Positions 37,173-41,828 of a stretch of DNA of 41,828 bases are shown in pieces. Positions within the stretch are counted from its first letter, which is position 1, and the number at the start of each line of letters is the position of its first letter. The translations under genes and the position numbers were made by a program. Origin of the DNA: Bacteroidaceae bacterium (lineage in GTDB: Bacteria > Bacteroidota > Bacteroidia > Bacteroidales > Bacteroidaceae); NCBI GenBank assembly GCA_900770705.1, contig CAAGLF010000059.1:1-41828 (forward strand). The letters are read 5' to 3'. A model generated the notes under the pieces. It did not search any database. It was not told the DNA's origin and was given only the letters and a program-made list of their open reading frames with translations.

Positions 37173-38348
37173 TCAGCGCTTCCATTGCCGGAACAGCCGC
37201 ACGGTAGGCGTCAGCATCAGGAGCAGTACGTCCCAGCCGCTCCGCTGTATCCCCAGCAGGGTGATGGCTATGAATGTCAGGTGGAGGACAATGAACACAC
37301 CGAATGCCGTGCGGCGCGTCTTCCGCCACTCTTTGAGATAGAGCAGGGGCACTATGGCGAGCGCCAGCGGATTCAACCAGAGCAGATTCCAGTTGGAGTC
37401 GACCGCAGGATGGTCGGAAGCAAAAAACAGCAAGGCTATCAGTCCGCCGGTCACGCCCTGCAGGGTGAACCACAGGGTGTCGAAGGCCAGCCCCCAGCGC
37501 CTGCCTCGACGAACGTACACGGTACAAAAGACGACGGCCATCCATAGAAGTCCAAAGACGAGCAACGGCGTGAGTATGCTGGACTGCTGCCCAGACGTTT
37601 CGGCCGGCGGCAGCAACGCCCGTTTGGCCTCAAGTAGGGGCGCATCGCCCTCCGGCCGATGGCAGACGGCGCTGTCCAGCCAGCGTTCCGCCCACAAGGG
37701 AGCGAACATCGTCTGCCGGACGTTGATGGGACGGTCTACCTCGGCACCGAGCATGAGCGCTATGCCCAGACGATTCCAGGGTTGTGCCTGCAAATGCCCG
37801 TTGACAAGCTGCCGGAACGTCACTTCCCCTCTGAACGGGGGGTATATCACGGCATTCTGTCCCACTGCGCTTTCCACTTGCCGGATGGCGCGGGTGGTGC
37901 AGTTGTCGTACAGAAAGTTGTATACGTACTTGCTGTTCCCGGGCTGCAGGTTTTCGCGCAAGGCTGCCATCAGCCGCTCCTTTTCCTCGGGAGTCAGGCG
38001 GAGCACCTGCTCGGTGACGCCACGCCCCTCCCGTTCGTACTCGTGCAGAAACAGCTCGTAGTCGTAGCAGCTGAGCCAATACGCGGCCCGCCCCCTCAGG
38101 AAGCGCCACAGGAAGTGGGGCTCGCCGTAGCTGAAGGTGCCGTAGTTCAGCACTTCGTCCGCTCCGCCTTGGCGCAGGTCGTGTACGCGCAGGGCTGTGT
38201 GCCCGTATGCCTCGTGTATGGCCTTGCCGGGCTGACATGTGAGCACACTGATTTCAACGGAGTCGAGGCAGACCTCGTTTGCAATGGCTTCCACGCAGCC
38301 CAAAAACGGTAGCAATATATTGAGTATGAGGAGACGGAAATCCTTCAT
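37173..38348 (-). CDS. lnb: Lnb-type lipoprotein N-acyltransferase (DUF4105)
   Basis: The 391-residue protein begins with a signal peptide and a periplasmic DUF4105 domain. That domain carries the likely catalytic His (H50 in AIHEAYGHTALRVHD) and Cys (C150 in VYNFLYDNCTTRAIR). This is a papain/NlpC-like layout, and DUF4105 is now linked to Lnb, which adds the N-acyl chain to lipoproteins in Bacteroides. Residues ~250-385 hold four to five membrane segments (SILTPLLVFGLLWMAVVFCT; TGGLIALLFFASD; LNPLALAIVPLLYL; TAFGVFIVLHLTFIAITLL). Its own promoter lies just upstream and shares its -33 box with a perfect inverted repeat. Lnb function is by family, not shown here. The C11 lipoprotein in this window would be a possible substrate. 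Confidence 0.85.
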   Translation of the reverse strand: MKDFRLLILNILLPFLGCVEAIANEVCLDSVEISVLTCQPGKAIHEAYGHTALRVHDLRQGGADEVLNYGTFSYGEPHFLWRFLRGRAAYWLSCYDYELFLHEYEREGRGVTEQVLRLTPEEKERLMAALRENLQPGNSKYVYNFLYDNCTTRAIRQVESAVGQNAVIYPPFRGEVTFRQLVNGHLQAQPWNRLGIALMLGAEVDRPINVRQTMFAPLWAERWLDSAVCHRPEGDAPLLEAKRALLPPAETSGQQSSILTPLLVFGLLWMAVVFCTVYVRRGRRWGLAFDTLWFTLQGVTGGLIALLFFASDHPAVDSNWNLLWLNPLALAIVPLLYLKEWRKTRRTAFGVFIVLHLTFIAITLLGIQRSGWDVLLLMLTPTVRLFRQWKR

Positions 38349-38355
38349 TTGCCTG

Positions 38356-38387
38356 CAAAGGTAATGTATTTCCCGTTGACGTGCAAA
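38356..38387 (-). promoter_or_regulatory. lnb: Promoter of lnb
   Basis: On the minus strand TACCTTTG (38356-38363) and TTTG (38384-38387) are separated by 20 nt. The ATG is only 8 nt from the -7 box, so the transcript would be nearly leaderless. The -33 box forms the outer end of the 15-bp inverted repeat. Confidence 0.75.
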
Positions 38388-38427
38388 ATTACTCGGCGGA
38401 AAGAGGATTTTTCGCCGAGTAATTTTG
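38384..38427. terminator. Perfect 15-bp inverted repeat between the HAD gene and lnb
   Basis: CAAAATTACTCGGCG (38384-38398) and its exact complement (38413-38427) flank a 14-nt loop. Read on the minus strand it ends in TTTTG and could terminate the HAD transcript. It also overlaps the lnb -33 box, so an operator role is an alternative. Confidence 0.6.
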
Positions 38428-38468
38428 AATTAGAAAGGCTGTAATTGGAATTTTCGCCGACATATTAC
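38405..38468 (+). repeat. AT-rich 21-22-nt repeat array E (about 3 units)
   Basis: Units at 38405 (GGATTTTTCGCCGAGTAATT...), 38427 (GAATTAGAAAGGCTGTAATT...) and 38448 (GAATTTTCGCCGACATATTA...) keep a 21-22-nt step. The middle unit is degenerate. The TTTTCGCCGA core at 38409 recurs at 38451, 42 nt away. Confidence 0.55.
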
Positions 38469-38487
38469 GGCCTATGTACTTTCTGCG

Positions 38488-39183
38488 TCAGAGTTGTTCC
38501 GCCCGGAACAAGGCCTGCCAGCCGTCCGCCAGCGCTTGCATAGAGGGGAATACCAGGTGGGCGCCGGCCTCCTTCAGCATTTCGGGTGGCAAAGGTCCCG
38601 TGTTGACGGCAATCGTAAAGATACCCGCGGCCACGGCCGACTGTATGCCCAGCGGCGCATTTTCTACCACCACGGCCTCGTCGGCGCGCACGCCGGCTTT
38701 CTCCAGTCCTATCAGGTAGGGCTCGGGGCTGGGCTTTCCGTGTCGCACATCCTTGCTGGAGACGATGAACTCCGGCTGAAAGAACCCCGGATAGTTCGAG
38801 CCCAGGCGCTCCAGCAGCGAAGCCTGGCCCGAGCCGGTCACCACCAGTATCTTCTTGCCCGCAGCCTGCACCTGCTGCAGCAGCGCTTCGGCACCCGGCA
38901 TGCGGGGAGCAGGCGGCAAGCTGTTGAATTCCTTGCACTTGGCGGCGTATATCCGCTCTATCTCCTCGGTCGTAGGCTTCCGGTGCCAGCTTCTTTCAGC
39001 CAGAAGCGTGATGGTCGAAGCCCCTGTGCGGCCTTCGTGCATATATGCCTCCTCTTCGCTGATTTCGAGGTGGAAGTCCTGCACTATCTTGTGCCAGGAA
39101 TGTGCGTGCCCCGGCATAGAATCAAACAATACGCCGTCCATATCGAACAGTACGGCACGCAGATGTTGGGCTGGAAAGTTCAT
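38488..39183 (-). CDS. HAD-superfamily phosphatase / beta-phosphoglucomutase-like
   Basis: The 231-residue product has all four HAD motifs. Motif I is VLFDMDGVLFDS (nucleophile D14, acid D16). Motif II is VVTGSGQASLLERL. The motif III Lys is in KDVRHGKPSPEPYLIGL. Motif IV is VVVENAPLGIQSAVAAG. The small helical cap after motif I (HAHSWHKIVQDF...GRTGASTITLL) and the RHGKPSPEPY spacing place it in subfamily IA near beta-phosphoglucomutase and sugar-phosphate phosphatases. The substrate cannot be read from sequence. It is downstream of pgi on the same strand, separated by an inverted repeat, which suits a sugar-phosphate role. Confidence 0.88.
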   Translation of the reverse strand: MNFPAQHLRAVLFDMDGVLFDSMPGHAHSWHKIVQDFHLEISEEEAYMHEGRTGASTITLLAERSWHRKPTTEEIERIYAAKCKEFNSLPPAPRMPGAEALLQQVQAAGKKILVVTGSGQASLLERLGSNYPGFFQPEFIVSSKDVRHGKPSPEPYLIGLEKAGVRADEAVVVENAPLGIQSAVAAGIFTIAVNTGPLPPEMLKEAGAHLVFPSMQALADGWQALFRAEQL

Positions 39184-39200
39184 ATCTATCGCTATAACGC

Positions 39201-39301
39201 GGAATTAGGAATGAAGAATTAGAGCCCGGGCCGGCGCTGTGTTAGATACGCTGTACAGACAGGTTCGGCGCGGAAAGTTCCAAGTCTTCACTCCTAATTC
39301 C
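39201..39301. repeat. Inverted repeat GGAATTAGGA... between pgi and the HAD gene
   Basis: GGAATTAGGAATGAAGA (39201-39217) and TCTTCACTCCTAATTCC (39285-39301) match inversely at 16 of 17 positions around a 67-nt, GC-rich centre. A related GAATTAGGAGT occurs at 31772, just before the fumarase start. Confidence 0.7.
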
Positions 39302-39316
39302 CTGATGGTTGTATGT

Positions 39317-40663
39317 TTATACAAGTTTGGCCTGAATGGCTTTGGTCTCTGCCTCGTAACCGGGCTTGCCGAGCAAGGCGAACATATTCTTCTTATAGGC
39401 TTCCACACCCGGCTGGTTGAAGGGGTTGACGCCCAGCATCAGTCCGGACAGTCCGCAGGCACGCTCGAAGAAGTAGATGAGTGCACCCACGTAGTACTCT
39501 GTCAGCGCCGGCAGGACGATACGTATGTTGGGTACGCCGCCGTCTACGTGTGCCAGTCGGGTTCCCAGTTCTGCCATCTTGTTCACTTCGTCCACGCGCT
39601 TGCCTTCGAGGAAGTTCAGGCCGTCCAGATTTTCATCGTCGTGGGGGAAGAGGAGGGTATGGCGCGGCTGCTCTACGGAAATCACCGTCTCGAAGATGGT
39701 GCGCTCACCGTCCTGAATCCACTGTCCCATAGAGTGGAGGTCGGTAGTCAGGTCTACGGCGGCGGGGAAGATACCTTTTCCGTCTTTTCCCTCACTCTCT
39801 CCGTAGAGTTGCTTCCACCACTCGTTCATCGAGTGCAGCTTCGGCTGATAGTTGGCCAGAATCTCGATTTTCTTGCCCTTGTTGTAGAGCACGTTGCGGA
39901 TGACAGCGTACTGCTCGCAGAGGTTTTCCGCAAAGGGGACGCCGGCACCGCTCTGTGCTTCCATATCGGCAGCACCTTTGACAAGGGCTTTGATGTCGAA
40001 GCCGGCGCAGGCGATGGGCAGAAGGCCGACCGGAGTCAATACGGAGAAACGGCCGCCCACGTTGTCGGGTATCACGAAACTGCGATAGCCTTCCTTGTCG
40101 GCCGTGACGCGGGCTGCGCCTTTCCGGGCGTCGGTAATGCAGACGATGGAGCGCTGTGCCTCCTCACGTCCGCGCTGCTCTTCGCACTGTTTCTTGAGCA
40201 GACGGAAGGCCAGGGCCGTCTCCGTGGTGGTGCCGGACTTGGAAATGTTGATGACGCCGAACTTACGGCCTTTCAGATACTGGCACAATTCGGAGAGGTA
40301 GTCTTCGCCGATGTTGTTGCCGGCGAAAAGGATGACGGGATTCTGGCTGTCGCGGTTGAGCCATGCGAAACTGCTTGACACAGCCTCTATCACAGCGCGT
40401 GCGCCGAGGTAGCTTCCGCCGATTCCGGCCACTACGATGGTGTCGCACCGGGCCCTCAGGTCGTCGGCCACGGCTTGCAGCTCGTCCAGGAAGTCTTCGG
40501 TGATGCTGCTGGGCAGATGGAGCCAGCCCAGGAAGTCGTTGCCAGGACACGTAGCCTCCTCCAGTGCCTTTTCAGCTTGTTTCACCTGAGGTTCCAACGC
40601 CTCCATTTCGCCTGCTTCGAGGAAGCAGAGCGCTTTCTTCAAATCAAGAGAGATCTTTTCCAT
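39317..40663 (-). CDS. pgi: Glucose-6-phosphate isomerase
   Basis: Pgi interconverts glucose 6-phosphate and fructose 6-phosphate in glycolysis. The 448-residue protein is of the short bacterial type. It has VVAGIGGSYLGARAVIEAV, then GVINISKSGTTTETALAFRLL (phosphate loop), IPDNVGGRFSVLTPVGLLP and the catalytic Glu region in the GNDFLGWL/ATCPG N-terminal part. QLYGESEGKDGKGIFPAA and NPFNQPGVEAYKKNMF complete the signature. No good -7 box was seen in front of it. Confidence 0.97.
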   Translation of the reverse strand: MEKISLDLKKALCFLEAGEMEALEPQVKQAEKALEEATCPGNDFLGWLHLPSSITEDFLDELQAVADDLRARCDTIVVAGIGGSYLGARAVIEAVSSSFAWLNRDSQNPVILFAGNNIGEDYLSELCQYLKGRKFGVINISKSGTTTETALAFRLLKKQCEEQRGREEAQRSIVCITDARKGAARVTADKEGYRSFVIPDNVGGRFSVLTPVGLLPIACAGFDIKALVKGAADMEAQSGAGVPFAENLCEQYAVIRNVLYNKGKKIEILANYQPKLHSMNEWWKQLYGESEGKDGKGIFPAAVDLTTDLHSMGQWIQDGERTIFETVISVEQPRHTLLFPHDDENLDGLNFLEGKRVDEVNKMAELGTRLAHVDGGVPNIRIVLPALTEYYVGALIYFFERACGLSGLMLGVNPFNQPGVEAYKKNMFALLGKPGYEAETKAIQAKLV

Positions 40664-40717
40664 ATTTACAAGTTTCTGTTAGTATTTTTCTGTGTTTTGC
40701 CGGCCGTGTGGGATGCC

Positions 40718-40969
40718 TTATTGGGTTGCGGCCCACTGTGCTTCCAGCATTTCCTTGATACGGAAGCACATAAAAACCATTCCCCGATATGAGGGGAGGG
40801 TGCCGAAAGTACGTAGCACACCCTCGAACAGGCGCAGGGAGTCGGCCAGGTGGGGAATCGTCACCGCCTTGTCGTACACCAGTGTTTCCGGCAGTTGTTC
40901 GCGGTGTTCCGCAAACCAGTCGAACAGTTGTTCGAGTTCTTCCTTCGTGTATTTTTGCTTGAAATCCAT
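40718..40969 (-). CDS. Small conserved protein, DUF6965-like
   Basis: The 83-residue acidic, mostly helical product reads MDFKQKYTKEELEQLFDWF and continues with LPETLVYDKAVTIPHLADSL. This resembles short Bacteroidales proteins of the DUF6965 type, for which no function is known. The ATG at 40969 is preferred: the longer frame from 41008 would start inside the -7 box at 41006-41013. It lies 54 nt upstream of pgi on the same strand and is probably co-transcribed with it. Confidence 0.6.
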   Translation of the reverse strand: MDFKQKYTKEELEQLFDWFAEHREQLPETLVYDKAVTIPHLADSLRLFEGVLRTFGTLPSYRGMVFMCFRIKEMLEAQWAATQ

Positions 40970-41005
40970 AAGCCTGCAGGCGCCCTTATGCGTCGTAATT
41001 GTGTG

Positions 41006-41013
41006 CAAAGGTA
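41006..41013 (-). promoter_or_regulatory. -7 box upstream of the small conserved protein
   Basis: TACCTTTG on the minus strand, 36 nt before the ATG at 40969. No matching -33 TTTG was found at 19-20 nt. It favours the shorter start of the downstream gene. Confidence 0.6.
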
Positions 41014-41071
41014 AGAAAATCCGAGGAAATGTGGGCCTTCAAGAGAGGGAGAAGCACAAAAACGGGCGCAA

Positions 41072-41828
41072 TTACGTTTCCCGGGTTTGGGCATACAGGC
41101 TTTCGGCCACGACATAGCCCATTGTCCAGGCAGCCTGCAGGTTGAAGCCGCCGGTCACGGCGTCTACATCGAGTACCTCGCCGGCGAAATATAGTCCTTT
41201 GTGTGTCCGGCACTCCAGTGTGGAGAGGTGGATGGCTGACAGGTCAACGCCTCCGCAGGTGACAAATTCCTCCTTGTGCGGATTGCGCCCGTTAATCGTG
41301 AGAAGGTGGTTGGTCAGCCGTGTAGCCAATCTCCGGAGCTCCTTGGCTCCGAGTGCTGCCCACTTCTGTTCCGGCTGCTTGCCGGCGTACTGTAGCAGGT
41401 GGTGCCACAGCCGGCGATGGAGACCGGCCGGCCAGGCGCTACCCAGCTGTCGCTGCGGATATAGTTCGGCCAGTCGCTGGAGTTCCGCTACCGTCTCTTC
41501 TTCAGTCAGGCTGCCCAGCCAGTTGACCGAGAGCTCTGCTCTGTATTCCAAGGCATTCAGATGGCGGGCGGCATACGAAGACAGGCGGAGCACGGCAGGA
41601 CCGCTTATACCCCAGTGGGTAATCAGCAGGGTGCCTGTGGCCCTGAGTTTTGTACCGGTGAGGCGCAGGGTGACATCGGGTACCACTATCCCTGACAGCG
41701 TAGCCAATGGATGCTGATCAAGCGTAAAGCTGAAGAGTGAGGGCACGGGAGCAACTGTAGGTACTCCCAGTGGCTGGAGAAAAGAGAGACTGCCGCTTCG
41801 GGGACTGCCGCCGGTGCAGACTGCCACG
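41072..41828 (-). CDS. HI0933/YhiN-type flavoprotein (NAD(P)/FAD-dependent oxidoreductase), C-terminal part
   Basis: The open frame reaches the right edge, so the N-terminal FAD-binding dinucleotide fold is outside the window. The remaining ~250 residues show the family's middle and end: GGSPRSGSLSFLQPLGVPTV, then GTLLITHWGISGPAVLRLSSY, EEFVTCGGVDLSAIHLSTLE and the FAD-contacting GLYFAGEVLDVDAVTGGFNL followed by QAAWTMGYVVAESL. Members are BaiN/HI0933-type flavoproteins with uncertain substrates. It is probably the first gene of a leftward group, but the next promoter lies at its end, so the small gene and pgi have their own start. Confidence 0.88.
   Translation of the reverse strand, partial: VAVCTGGSPRSGSLSFLQPLGVPTVAPVPSLFSFTLDQHPLATLSGIVVPDVTLRLTGTKLRATGTLLITHWGISGPAVLRLSSYAARHLNALEYRAELSVNWLGSLTEEETVAELQRLAELYPQRQLGSAWPAGLHRRLWHHLLQYAGKQPEQKWAALGAKELRRLATRLTNHLLTINGRNPHKEEFVTCGGVDLSAIHLSTLECRTHKGLYFAGEVLDVDAVTGGFNLQAAWTMGYVVAESLYAQTRET

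Overview
The window looks like chromosomal DNA of a GC-rich member of the Bacteroidales, probably near Prevotellaceae. Three observations support this. Several genes are preceded by the Bacteroidetes-type promoter (TAnnTTTG at -7, with TTTG about 19 bp upstream in the best cases). Three secreted proteins end in type IX secretion (T9SS)-like sorting tails. The gene content (Lnb/DUF4105, DUF3943, surface-repeat protein, clostripain lipoprotein, long-form HisG, HisIE) is typical of the group. The genus is inference. No tRNA, rRNA, CRISPR array, insertion sequence or phage gene was seen.

Layout. 1-1160 is the 3' part of a secreted subtilisin-like protease. 1304-4332 holds an AraC-type regulator, an L-cysteine desulfidase-like enzyme and peptidase T, a small cysteine/peptide catabolism cluster. 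4431-6707 is a cation:proton antiporter. 6941-9628 encodes two outer-membrane/surface proteins (repeat protein plus DUF3943), bracketed by matching 22-nt repeat arrays. 10017-17264 is a complete histidine operon, hisG-hisD-[hisC-hisB fusion]-hisH-hisA-hisF-hisIE. 17333-19863 (minus) holds rmuC and a C11 (clostripain) lipoprotein protease. 20283-29844 holds a 1346-residue secreted GH20 hexosaminidase, asparagine synthetase B, an 890-residue secreted surface protein with a long structured leader, and a 60-residue peptide. 30133-41828 is nearly all on the minus strand: class I fumarase, SecA, an alkaline-phosphatase-superfamily protein lacking its expected active-site residues, an Lnb-type lipoprotein N-acyltransferase, a HAD phosphatase, glucose-6-phosphate isomerase, a small conserved protein and the C-terminal part of a HI0933-type flavoprotein.

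How the genes fit together. The histidine operon contains the pathway steps from PRPP/ATP condensation to histidine. The overlapping starts of hisH and hisA suggest tight translational coupling. SecA and Lnb serve protein export and lipoprotein maturation. Four predicted exported proteins in the window (S8 protease, GH20 enzyme, 890-aa protein, C11 lipoprotein) are candidate users of these pathways.

The most unusual signal is non-coding. Five intergenic regions carry tandem units of 21-22 bp, about two helical turns. Three of them share a GGGCCC-centred core. One has a TAAGT-N3-ACTTA-type dyad. One is AT-rich and abuts a promoter with a perfect 15-bp inverted repeat. I know of no described element that matches these. 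Other points for follow-up are the HisC-HisB fusion and the apparent pseudoenzyme at 35516-37120.
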